Shown here in pieces: positions 49,801-60,300 of a stretch of 64,000 nucleotides of DNA (within the stretch, counting starts at the first letter, position 1; the number at the start of each line of letters is the position of its first letter). Below the pieces are notes generated by a model. That model worked only from the letters and a program-made list of their open reading frames with translations, searched no databases and was not told where the DNA came from. The DNA comes from Dromaius novaehollandiae. Taxonomy: Eukaryota; Chordata; Aves; Casuariiformes; Dromaiidae. A program made the translations under genes and the position numbers. The stretch is from assembly GCF_036370855.1 (NCBI RefSeq), contig NC_088102.1:70751601-70815600 (forward strand). The letters run 5' to 3'.

Positions 49801-52800
49801 GCAGAACACACTCACCATTGAGCCTGTTGCTTCGCAGACGCTGCCTGTGGTGAAGGTGTCAGCAGTAGAGTGTGGTGGGCCAAAGTAAGGAACCTCTCTT
49901 GTGCTCCCTTTTTTCTTCCCTTGCCGCTGGTCTTTTTGTGCCTCTGCATGGTGTTTGGCCAGGCCTTACACAGTCAGATGAGCTGAAAGGTTACCAGGGC
50001 TCAGCTGATTGTGCTCCTAGTTTATGGTCAGCTCTAATTCAGCTCAACTTAACCCTCCACCTCATGTGAAGAGCTTGGTATTTCAGTTCAGCTGATGTAC
50101 TGACACTGACTGTCTGGAGGGTAACTCAGTGGTGTGTTAGTGCCTTCAAGCTCCAAAGAGGTTTTTTTCTCTTCCCCCCTCCTTCCTAAAAGGCGAACCC
50201 ATTTTAATGGTCTCTGAAGGGTGTGTTTTTGCATACCCTAGGATGAGAGAGCTAAGTCAGAGCAGTGTTATCTCATGTGCTTGCATCCCATGAGGTTTGA
50301 GCTCGCCTCGCACTGCTGACTTTGACGATGCTCCAGGTAGTTTTGAGGCTAGGTCAGAAGAGATCCCTTCTCGCTGCTTAATATCTCTCCCATGCTGTGA
50401 CTGCACTACTGGAAGGGGCTGTGGCTGCTCCAGAGCTGCACGGCTGTATGTCTGATGTGACAAACAAATTACCTCCAAGAAGAAGAGCAGTAGCAGAAGG
50501 TGACATGCTCTTCCAGACCAAGAAAGGGGACTTTATTCAGCCATTGAATTAAAGTCTGGTCAGGGCTTGTACTCTCCCTCTCTCTCTCTGTCTGTCTCTT
50601 CTTCCCTCTTCTCCCACTCCCCCCTTTCAAGCAGAGCGTCTTCTAGGCTAAGGTGTTCCTGTAACTGAACTCTGCTCACATGCGGACTTCCTACCATGCT
50701 CTTCTGCATTTTCTTATCTCTAGACACACTGTTCCATGAGCATGTGTCAGGCCTGTGCTGAGAACAACCCATCCTGTGTTTATCCTGATCAGTTTCCTTC
50801 TGATTTTTTTTCTCTTCACAGTGGGTTCCGGTCACAAATTGTAACGTAAGTGAAGTATTTGTTTGTTTAGTCAGTGATCAAAGATCTCTGATCCGTTAAC
50901 AAGTTACTAACTTAGTGGGGATTAGCAGCTTTGAGGCTAGAATTGAACTAACCTAAATTCTTAATGCTGTTTAATTACCACGCAGACAAGGTGGTAAGTA
51001 GCCTTGCTTGTGGCAAGAAATGGCCCAGAAGGGGTTTGTCTGTGTTCAGATGCAAAATGCTGATTTTTATGGCACCTTTGGGCATGTCGTGCAACAGAGG
51101 CAAGAAAGCAGCCTATTGCACAGGCCCCAGTCCAAAACTTTCAGGAGCTTAGGCTTGGACTGAGTTGGCCGCTACGTTCTGTGACATTGTCCGTGCAACA
51201 TTGGAGTAAAATGTTGGTCTTTCCAGAAGATGCTGAGGCCCACTGGCTTGCACCCCGGGGTGTGTGGAGTGCCAAAGGGTAGGTGTTCTCATGCTGTGGT
51301 TTAGTTACTCCTCGCCATGGTTGTGGTAACCTGGGTTACACCAAATGGTACCAGTGAAGCTGGGAGTAACCAGCATGATTCTCGTTTTCTTGTGTTCGGC
51401 AGTGCCTAAATTAAGGACCTCTTAAAGGTATCTGTTTTACAAAGATACTGTTTGCCCTGCACTTACTGAGGAATCAGTCGTCTTCAGTTGTGTTAATATT
51501 TGGGGAGTGAGCACGTCTCATTGCATCTGAGCGCTTACAGCCCACGCTTCCACTTTTATCTGTTAGCTAATATTTGCTTGATAGGAGGGGAAAGCAAGTA
51601 CTGACACACGCTCAGAAGCTCTGCAGATCATCTGCTGCTGTTTTTATTGTCATCTTTGGCCTCTGGAGCAGTTCTTGCAGCTGGGGAATGATGTCCCTCT
51701 TTCACCATGCCGACACTTGGTCTCTGAGAATGTGGTAATGACTGTGCAGCAGGAAATTCTACTTTACTGTATTAAGTGATGATGAAGGAAGCCACTGGCT
51801 GATACTGAGAACCATTCATCATCTTGTGTAAATAATGGAAGGAAATTGCAAGAAAATAGGTGCATGCTCCCCTCTTTCTGATCGTATCCATCCTTTGCTG
51901 GTCTTCCTCGGCTCTGAGCTGTTTTGAAAAGACTTCTATTTTCTCTGTTTAATCTAAAATCATCTTGCAATTGTGAAGCTAAGCTTTTACCCTGTCTGCA
52001 CAGGAAGGGATTGGCTTGTTCTTAGGGACTGCAAACCTTATCCAAAAACCATTGAAGTCTGTGCAAAGCCACTCCATGCGGCATCAAGTGGACTGGGTTC
52101 AATTCAGGCCCCAGCTAATTAACAGGAGCCCAGCATAAAGGCTGCCATATAGCTTTTTTGAGTTCCCAGTTTGAGCAGCTGGTGAAAACACGGTTCGTGC
52201 CACTTGGTGGTGAGAAAGGATGATGCAAAAGTTTGAGAGGTCACACAGAATTCCTATTGGCTGCTGCTTGTGCCACAGAGGAGATCTCATTTTTAAATCT
52301 TTCTTTTGAAGTTTCGATGTAACACTTGCAAGGTGAACCGCTGTCCTTAAATGTTTTTCCTGGAGTGTGGTAGCCTTGTAGGCTTAGTGTATGGTAGGGT
52401 CCAAGCAGGGACACTTTTCAAGGAAAGTGCCATGTTGGAGGACACTGAAGAAAGGTGGCAAGTCATGAATTTCAGGGCCCTGCCACGGATGGGACTGATT
52501 CTGCTCAAATGCTGGAATTATTTGTTCTGAGACCAGGTTTGATCCCCAGGCAGCAAGTATGTAACCCAGCAGGGAAACAGAGATGCTTGGGCAGAAGCTC
52601 CTGCAAAAGCCTTGCCTGGAATGTAGGAGAGACATGCAGACCCCAGATGATATTTATTTTACACTGCTTCAGGCTAACTTCCTTCATATTTTCTGTGGTT
52701 CTGTCATAGGCTGTCTGCCAGGGAAGGGATACTGTCACAGTTTACTTGGGCATGGAATAATTCATGGTAGCAGATGTTTAGTCTAGGGTCTCCTAAACCT

Positions 52801-54749
52801 GCTATTTCTGGAAGCTTCTGAGGAGCAAAAGGCTTGTGTTAGCCCTGTTTGCATGTGTGTTTTTTTTTTTTTTTTTTCTTTTTTCCCTCTCTTTCTACTG
52901 GAAGCTGACTGACACAGGCCTGGTTTCTGAGCTCCCACTCTCATCTCTTTTTGGAGATTTTCTTTAGCTTTTTAGATTGCCAAGTTCTACTGTGCCACTG
53001 GATTGCCATAGGCTGAAGTGTTGTTTTTCTTTCCCTGCAGGAAGTGTGCTCTAAGTGGCCTCCCCAGGACCTGCAAGCACCGTATCATGCTGGGGGATTC
53101 TGGGAATTACTACTACATTTCGCCATCCTGCAGGGCCAGGGTGAGTCTTCCACCTTTCCAGGGTGCCTCGGCCTCCAAAACTGTTCCAAACCCCAAGATG
53201 GAAGAGCTGTTGGATCAGCCCTCAGTCCTTATAGGTCTCTATCAGTTTGAGTTTGGTTCCTGGAGTCGGGGTGGCTATTGGTCAGGCTCTCTAGGGTGTA
53301 GGTCTTGGGTCCACCTCAGGGTATGGTGCTCTAGCTTATGTTCCTTCAAGCAATCTGTCTTCAGTGTGATTAATGAATCAAATCATGGAAGATAGAGTCC
53401 TTCCGCTCCCCCCTTTTTCTCCCTCCTTTCTTGAAGACTAATTTTCAGCTCTTTAAATGCTGGCTCTTGTTACTGTTCCAGTACAGATCAGTGACTCAAA
53501 CGGTAATGAGGACAAACTGTCCTTTTCTTCAGAGGGCAGGGAGAAGGTGAACGATTTATTAATGTTGCTGTTGGGGCCCTGATTCAGCAGAGCACTTCTT
53601 CAAAGCCTCTGCCCTGTGCTGTTCTGCAGGTTCTCACCATTAAGCATGTGCTTAAATGCTGTCTTGAGCTGCAGATCAAAAGAGCCAGCCCTGCAAACGT
53701 ACAGCTTTCTGAGACAGGCTGTTGGTTTTCTACATGGCCTTAACTTGGCTGATTTTTTTTGTCACTTGCTCCAAAACAGTGCAGTGTATCATGAACTCCC
53801 TTCACTTCCCCGGACACACACTTTCTGCAAACCTTTAACTCCAGAGTCTTTTCATTCAGGAAGGGGACAGTGCTCTCCAAGGAAGTTCATGGCTTTGCAG
53901 CCACATTCAGTGGTGATCACTTATGTCTCAAGCTGTCAGTAATCTGGAGTTCTTGCACAGTTTGTCCTGGGTGGTGCAATATCTTGGGATGGGATTGCAA
54001 ATGCCCAGAATTTTGTTATATTTACCAGCTTTCTTCCTCTCTCTTCCCCTCTGACAGTATGTGGTGCTGTATCTCAGCTGCTTGAACGTGTTGAGAGAGT
54101 ACTCCTGCTGGGAATTATGGCTGGCCTCTTGACAGGCCAAGCAGTTCTGTAGCTGACTCCTTTTTCTCTCTCTTTCTCTCTCTCAGATCACAGCGGTGTG
54201 CAACTTTTTCACGTATATTCGCTATATTCAGCAGGGCTTGGTGAGGCAGGACGGTAAGAGGGGATAACGGCTGCGTGCGGTGGGAGTGCCCTCTGTGGGC
54301 CATTGGGAGCAACTGAAGGGTTCTGTTCAGCGTGACAGGAATGGGGCCAGCTTGGGGTACCCTGAACTCCCTGTGTCCTTGAGAAACAGTTAAATGGCAG
54401 AAGAGAGGCAAGAGAGGTTAATGACTGGGAGGGAGAGGAGCACCCCTTCCTTGCTCATCAGCTCGTTGGGAGCTCTGCCCCAGGGTTGAGCTGGTATGGG
54501 AATAACCTGCTGGCCCCTCTGGCATGTCTGCTTTCCCTGCTTGTGGATGAGTCTGGCTGGGCTGTGCCAAAAGCCTAGCACAAAATCAGGTGGTGTCCAG
54601 CTGTGTCTTGCTGACTGTGTTTTTGTTTTTCTTCCTCCTCTTTTCCCATCCCCTTTTGCTTTGCAGTGGAGCTGATGTACTGGGAAGTCATGCGGCTCCG
54701 GAGGGAGATGTCTCTAGCCAAACTTGGTTTTTTTCCCAGTGAGATGTAA
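37841..54749 (+). CDS. RAB3IL1: RAB3IL1 (GRAB), Rabin/Sec2-family Rab guanine nucleotide exchange factor
   Basis: Coding exons are 37841-37851, 43387-43618, 43787-43882, 45065-45142, 45800-46015, 49530-49658, 49772-49884, 53041-53140, 54187-54253 and 54667-54749, giving 374 aa. Including a 24-nt microexon (50822-50845) gives 382 aa. Residues about 60-160 form the Sec2 coiled coil, containing [20 protein letters not shown] and [20 protein letters not shown]. This is the exchange domain acting on RAB3A and RAB8-type GTPases in exocytosis and ciliary traffic. A linker with [11 protein letters not shown] and RNKSTSS follows. The C-terminal domain contains [29 protein letters not shown] and [16 protein letters not shown], and ends [12 protein letters not shown]. 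Human RAB3IL1 has 382 aa. Exon 1 is inferred from the CpG island, a GTAGGT donor and phase agreement. An in-frame Met at 43448 is an alternative start. The paralogue RAB3IP is the other candidate, but synteny with BEST1 and FTH1 favours RAB3IL1. Confidence 0.95.
39933..39973. repeat. TCCC tetranucleotide microsatellite
   Basis: Imperfect tandem TCCC/TCTC units on the plus strand inside RAB3IL1 intron 1. Confidence 0.9.
42340..42410 (-). repeat. Possible MIR/CORE-SINE relic
   Basis: GGGGAACCGAGGCACAAA followed by GACAGAGCTTGCTAAG resembles the complement of the MIR core, in which 'ggggaaactgaggcacaga' precedes 'ttaagtgacttgccc'. The match is short and diverged. Confidence 0.4.
44349..44400. 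repeat. AT-rich TA/TG low-complexity tract
   Basis: TTTTATATATAAA is followed by ATTTATATATGTGTGTGTAT in RAB3IL1 intron 3. It is a simple AT/GT repeat with alternating purine-pyrimidine character. Confidence 0.8.
46430..46640 (+). repeat. Ancient tRNA-derived SINE relic (MIR/CORE-SINE type)
   Basis: The stretch follows the MIR consensus order by eye. It has a tRNA-like head (TTAATGGTTGGAGCCTGGGC), a middle containing CTTGGGCATGTCACTGTTC (consensus 'cttgggcaagtcacttaac'), and a T-rich part followed by CATTTGAGAATATC. The 69-codon open frame across it, rich in Leu and Phe, is most simply explained by this relic and not by a membrane protein gene. It lies in RAB3IL1 intron 5. Confidence 0.5.
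48111..48230 (+). other. RAB3IL1: Candidate 120-nt cassette exon in RAB3IL1 intron 5
   Basis: A long pyrimidine tract ending CCCTCAAAG lies just before 48111 and a donor CAG followed by GTAACC just after 48230. The segment is 120 nt, exactly 40 codons. It lies between phase-0 exon junctions (46015 and 49530) and is open in the required frame, reading [16 protein letters not shown] and then [21 protein letters not shown] recall no such segment in human RAB3IL1 or RAB3IP, and its hydrophobic start is unlike the surrounding linker, so it may be a lineage-specific or decoy exon. Confidence 0.35.
50822..50845 (+). other. RAB3IL1: Candidate 24-nt microexon of RAB3IL1
   Basis: A near-ideal acceptor (a run of T and C ending TTCACAG at 50821) and donor (AAC followed by GTAAGTG at 50846) bracket 24 nt. 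The upstream exon ends with two bases of a codon and the downstream exon starts with one, so 24 nt keeps the frame. Inclusion replaces the join CGGPK-KCALSG with [19 protein letters not shown], adding eight residues before the C-terminal domain. Skipping gives CGGPKKCAL, which is what I recall from the paralogue RAB3IP. Confidence 0.55.
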
Positions 54750-57335
54750 GCTGAGGCCCAGGTGTGGAAGGAAACCGCTCCTGTACGAATGGTTTGCCGA
54801 ACAGATGAATGTGGTGCCTCTCCCACAGTGGGCCTTGCTTCCTCCCCTCCCTCACTCCCTCTGCCTGATGCTGATCATGGAGCAAGAAGCACAAGTTCCC
54901 CCTTTGGCTGTCCCACTTCTCTGACTGTGACTGGAATGCAGCTACCATGCTGCTGTCTCGGAGCCGGGCTGGTCCTGGCTGCTCTGGGGGTGGCCATCTA
55001 CAGACTGTTCTCTGTGGAGTCTCCTTTGTGCAGTCTATATCCAATTTTTAAACTTTTGTTTTTATATGCAATCTGCTTTGGCATTGTCTGAGGCTAGTCC
55101 TGTGCAAGACAGGAGTCTTGGGCTCCCTTCTTTATAAGCAAGTCTTTCAGGACAGATGCTGGCTGTCTGTCCACTTCCTCCTTGGGGTGGAGGGTGCTGT
55201 TGCCCAGCCATACACCTAGCCCTTGCTGATCACTTACTCCTCTCACGGCCCTGCAAATGCCAGCAGTACACAATAATCTTATGGAGAGCCATGAACAGCC
55301 TGTTTCCAAGTACTTCTTTGCTCCTTTTAAGGAGCCTTCAAGAGAAGCTTTCTACTAGCTGAGTCACAAAGAGGGTTTTGTTTCTGTTTTTAGCTTGCAA
55401 TTTGGCACTGGGTTCTTGTAATCCAGGCTGGGGGAATGGTCAGAGCTGAGGCCAGAGCTGTGCACCTGGGGCCTTCAGTGGAAGAAAGTGAGCAGGGGAA
55501 TTGTATAACTCACAGCTGGCCAAAGCTTGGCTGCAGTCAGTGCAAAATGTTTTCCTGTAGCCTAGAGAATCTGCTGCAGTCATCACAGGCAGATGCAGAT
55601 CCTCACGGATGTTGCCCTGTGACAGTCCTAGGTGCAGAAAGCCCCCTGTGGTGGTCTTAGATAAGAATCTCTGCCACAGGCAAATGCCTCTGAGCTGTTC
55701 TTGCTCTGAGGGTAGCTTTGGGCACTGCTGTTCCCACTGTCCCAAAGGAAACCATGGTCCCAGGCCAGGTTCTTTCTGTCTCCAGAAGGTGCATGCCGAG
55801 GTTGGGCTTTGAGACCTAGAGATTTCCTGCCCAATATAACACCAGGCCTGGAGATTCACTTCTGTTGTGGAAACCCAGCTTTTTGCAGGCTGCCATCCCC
55901 AATGGGGAAGTTTGAGACATCTTTGCATGTACGTGTGAGGGATGTGGCCACAAGATGCCTCAAGACGTGCTGGGAGGGATGTGGCCAAAGCTTTTGGAAA
56001 GCAGAGGCCCTCTATAGCTCAAGCTCAGCCCCAGACCTTGTCTATACAAACTGCGTTAAAGCCATGACAGTGTTTGATAGCTGATTAGTCTTCAGTGACT
56101 GCAGAATCATTTCTGCCACTACCCTGGGGCTTTCATCACATGTGGCATTTCTGCACTCTGGCTCTGGGATGTTACCCTGTCTCTGTGCTCATAAGAGCTC
56201 CTGTCTTAGCAGATTGGTGCCCAGAACTGGATCACTATCCTTAACTCCATTGAGTTTCATCGTCTTCTGGGGGATGCTGCAGTAGGAGCTTTGTCTTTAG
56301 TGGAAGAAAACTAACCCAAGCTGCTGTGGTTTTGTCCAGGGGAGGGAGGAATAGATTGGGGGAAGACCAGGTTTTGGTTTGGGAGCTAGTGCAAGGACAA
56401 CTTCACAGTAGATCTGAGAAAACCTTGCTGTGGAAGACCCTCATGAGTGCAGGCTTTTCTGTCACTGAGCAGAGACTTGCTATATGCTGCTGCGTTGCTC
56501 CTCAGGGGACTCCCTTCCTTATAGCCATACTGGCATATGCTGTCACTTGCCAAGGGTGAGTAGCCATGTGAAACATGAGTTGTCATCCCTGGAGCTGGGA
56601 GAACACGTTGCTGGAAATACGTTCTACTTTGGAACCCACCTTCAGCTCCAGAAGGGCTGGAGCCAGAGTAGTTGTTACCATCCCGGTTCTGCTTTTGCCT
56701 CCCTCACAGCTGAGTGCCCTTAGTTCATGCTGCTCACCGTAGCTAGGTGAGTGCATGTGTCTGCTACTCTTCACCAAAGAAGTAAGTGTCAAATGTAGAG
56801 TAAGTGTGGAGAAAGCACCTTTGGTGTAGAGTCAGACTGGGTCTTAAGCTGATGATAAACCTGCACTTTTTTTGTTGTCTTTGGATTTGTGGCAATTTGA
56901 CACCAGCTTTTCAAGAGGAAAAAATGGAAATATCCTTCCCCAACTGCAGATTTCAGCTCAGGTAAATTCCATTCATGGTAGTTTCCCCTTGGATCTGCTC
57001 CCCCTGGACCTTTGGATATCCACATGTTTCCATGTGCCATTAGCTGCTGCATTGCACAGCAAATGTAGCTGCATTGCAGCAGTGGAAGTGAGATGGTCTC
57101 TCTGTGTAGGAGATGTTTTCATTTGTGGGGTTCCCCCCCCCCCCCAGTGTCACTTTGTAAAGCACTTTGGGATGAAAGGAATTAGAGAAATGCATTGTAT
57201 AAGGTTGTCTTACATTTAAAACAAAGCATAGAGAACAATTTGTAAGTTAATCTGAAGTCACTCCGTTAACAGCAGGATGGTTGCACCCTGCTCTTTATTA
57301 AAGGAAAATAAACATTTGCTGTTAACCGCCTGAGG
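54750..57335 (+). terminator. RAB3IL1: RAB3IL1 3' UTR and polyadenylation signal
   Basis: The 3' UTR runs from the stop codon to an AATAAA at 57307-57312. A GT-rich stretch at 57362-57378 (GTGTGTGTGTGCGTG) is a suitable downstream element, so cleavage is expected near 57325-57340 and the UTR is about 2.6 kb. The first 342 nt remain open in the coding frame (see findings). An earlier signal variant cannot be excluded. Confidence 0.65.
57150..57205 (+). repeat. SINE 3'-tail relic in the RAB3IL1 3' UTR
   Basis: CTTTGTAAAGCACTTTGGGA followed by TGAAAGGAATTAGAGAAATG resembles the conserved 3' tail of MIR-like and CR1/L3-derived SINEs ('tttgtaaagcgctttgagat ... aaaggcgctatataaatgc'). A C run precedes it at 57134-57145. 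The body of the element was not recognisable. Confidence 0.5.
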
Positions 57336-57339
57336 TCTG

Positions 57340-60300
57340 GTTGCAGTTCAGAGGTCAGGCTGGTGTGTGTGTGCGTGCAAATTCAGTAGCAAAACAAAAA
57401 AAATCTGCTTGGATAGGGGAGTTTGGCTGGCTCGTGGTCTGACCTGGGATAGTAGGTGGGAGTTTGCAGGGGTGGTTGAGAGATGCGGAGTAGTAAAAAG
57501 CCTTTAAAAATTCCCTATTAACAACTGTGGCTGTCTGGAAAAAATGGACAACAGAAGCGCTAGAAGATGAAGTGGAGAAGGGCTGCCAGTCTGATTGCAT
57601 GGCAGTTAGAGTAGATGTTAGGGCTTCACTTCCCCTCAGCTGGCAGGCTCGCAGGGATGGCTTAGGTTCACAGCAAGGTTAAGGAGAAAGGCTGACTCAG
57701 TGGCAAGCACTGTGGAGCTTGTGCTGGAACATGGCTAAAGGCACTGCAGGGTGGGGGGAATGTGCTGTCTTCAAATGTGAAGCAGCTGGAGGGGTTGGAT
57801 CTTCCTTCTCTGCCTGCAAGGTTACAATTTCTGACTACAGAAGGCAATGAATAGCCTTTTATCTGTGCTGCTGGGCTGAAAGATGCTCTGGAAGCTAATG
57901 CTCTCTTCTGGGCAACAGGCAGGCTTACGCTCTACACCCTCTCACCAGTGTGTCTCCTAAGGGATTAGGGTTTTCAATGGTTTTCTTCAGTCTGCCCCTC
58001 CTGTAACTGGCTGCTGCTTGACTTGGGCACCATAGCTCAGCTGTCTCAGTAGTAGTAGTAGTTAGGCCAGTATCTTTGGTCCTGTTTCCATCCAAAAGAG
58101 AGTTAGAGCAGTTGCGGCACTGGCCACAGTGTGACTCAGTCCTGCTGGTTAATTCAAGGACCTTCCTCTGTGCTATTTACTATACGGTCCCTAAACCTGG
58201 TGAGCAGGATCCCAGGGCAGCAAGATACTTTTCTGAGCCCTCTTCCAGGCTGGATGCAGAAACAACTCTTGCATTTTCCCTGAGGAGCTCTCGATTTGCT
58301 CTCCCTGCTGGGTGGTGATTAATGCTAGTGCTGAGGGCTGGCAGAAGTGCCACGAGGTAACTCAAACACCAAATGCAGTTGGATCCCCACTGGGCTCTCG
58401 GTTGCCCAGCTGCTTAGCTTTTAACTTGATTAATTCAGCAAATGATTTGGGAGGAGAAGCTGCTCCCAAACTTATATTATGTTTTCAGACTTTATTTGGG
58501 AACATGAAGCAAACTGCTTCTGCCTGCCTCCCAAATATGAGTCCAGGTGATTCTTCGGCAGGGCCTGTGATTCTTGGTGCTGGCTGGCCTGCGCAGGGGC
58601 CTGGGCTTTGGATGCAGAGGCAGGGAACTGGCAAATGTGAGCTGTAGCAGCCCTGGGGGCTGAATTTGCTCCTGCTGTTCAGGTAATCCCCATGCTTCTA
58701 GCTGCCGCTTGCTTTGAGAAAGGCTGCCCTTCCTCATGAAGGGCTAGACGCAGCCCCTTTGTATCCTTTGGAAGCAGGGGGACTGTCGCTGGGTCATCCT
58801 TGTCTGTGGACACACTGACAGGCTCCAGCCGTTGTCGGAGTCTCCTTCCCCTCTCGGAGCCACGACGGAGGCAGGCATAAGTCAGATGCGGGCTGGCTGC
58901 TGGCATGGTGTGTGCCCTCCCTTTAGCTCTGGATATTAACATGGAAGATCTCTTGTACCACTTGTGATGGCAGTGGAGGGGAAAAAGCAAAAGGTCAATG
59001 ATCTTTGAGAAGCCAGATGGAGATACAGGCAGAGCAGAAAACATTGGCAGGCCTTGTAATAGCAGCAGTTCACCTGGGAACTGGGGCTGTTCTTGGTCTC
59101 GGTGTGCAGAATTGCTCTGTCATTGCCAGGCAGCCACAAGAGGGCACAGACAGATTAGGCAGAGACTGCCCTGCCTCACCAATGTCAGCCCTGCCTAGCT
59201 GGGCAGAGGGAGTCCCCATGGGAAAAGCAAGTATTTCATTCTGGATCACCTCCAGGGTAGTTAGTTCCTCACCTCTGCCAAGAAGGCATCACATCTGCCA
59301 ACTTGTTCTCTGCAACCATTTGACAGGTGCATCTCTGTAGCCTGCCTGTCTTGCCAGCTGTGAAAATTTGTTAGATGGGTACTGTCTTCCTGGCTGGTTG
59401 CTGAAGAGTGAGTTTTGTCATGCGTGTTTGTCCACGTGTACGCTCTGAGCATTTGTGTTCCCCGTTGATGGCTACTGTGCTTAGTGTGATGTGCCCTGAT
59501 GGTGTGGAGCTCAAGAGGACCAAGGCAGGTGAATGTGTTGGCTTTGAAACTGTAGCCAACAGGAGAAAGCAAGAATATGGCATGTCTCTTGAACAAGTAG
59601 GCTAAGCAACTGCTAAATAAGCCTATCCACAGCCCAGAATCACAGCATACCAGCAAGGAAGCCCTCTGTAGAGCTGGGAGGGGTAAAGCTGTATGGACTG
59701 AGCTTTTGATGAAAGACCTCTAAAGACAGTTGTGATGTAGATCCTGTGGTGAGAGATCTTAGGGACAGCTAGGTTGTAGGACAGGAAGAAGAGCTATTAT
59801 ATCTAGTGAGGTTATCTGAGAGCTGAATTGAGCATGTGGAGGATACACATACCTAGGAAAAGGAAGACCCTGGAGTGAAATAAATCAGAGGAACTCATGC
59901 TGGAAAATAAGCTCCTAGAGAGTGCAGCCCAAGTTGGGACAGCAGATGAATGAGGCACCTGTCCTGAGTATCTCCTACCATGATGCAGAAGTCTGGCTCA
60001 TTGGTGGTAGGGTTTGAGTTTCTAGGGTCCAGCTGTTGGGAACTCTCCATTACCAAAAGTCAGGAGGGGCCGCCCTGGGTTGGAGTAGTCTCCTTCACAG
60101 ACAGCAGCCGCAGAGGTTGAGTGAGGTTAAACAGAGAGCCAGTAAGATGAAGCTGCTGTGTGCGATCTTTCCTGAGCTTAGTTGGGGGCCCACTGCAAGG
60201 ATCTGGCAGAGCAAATTACAGCTCTGGCCTCACTGTGACAACCAGGGGATTTCTGTCCATGGTTAGTGAAGCCCATATGGATCCAAGCCTTGCTTGCTTG

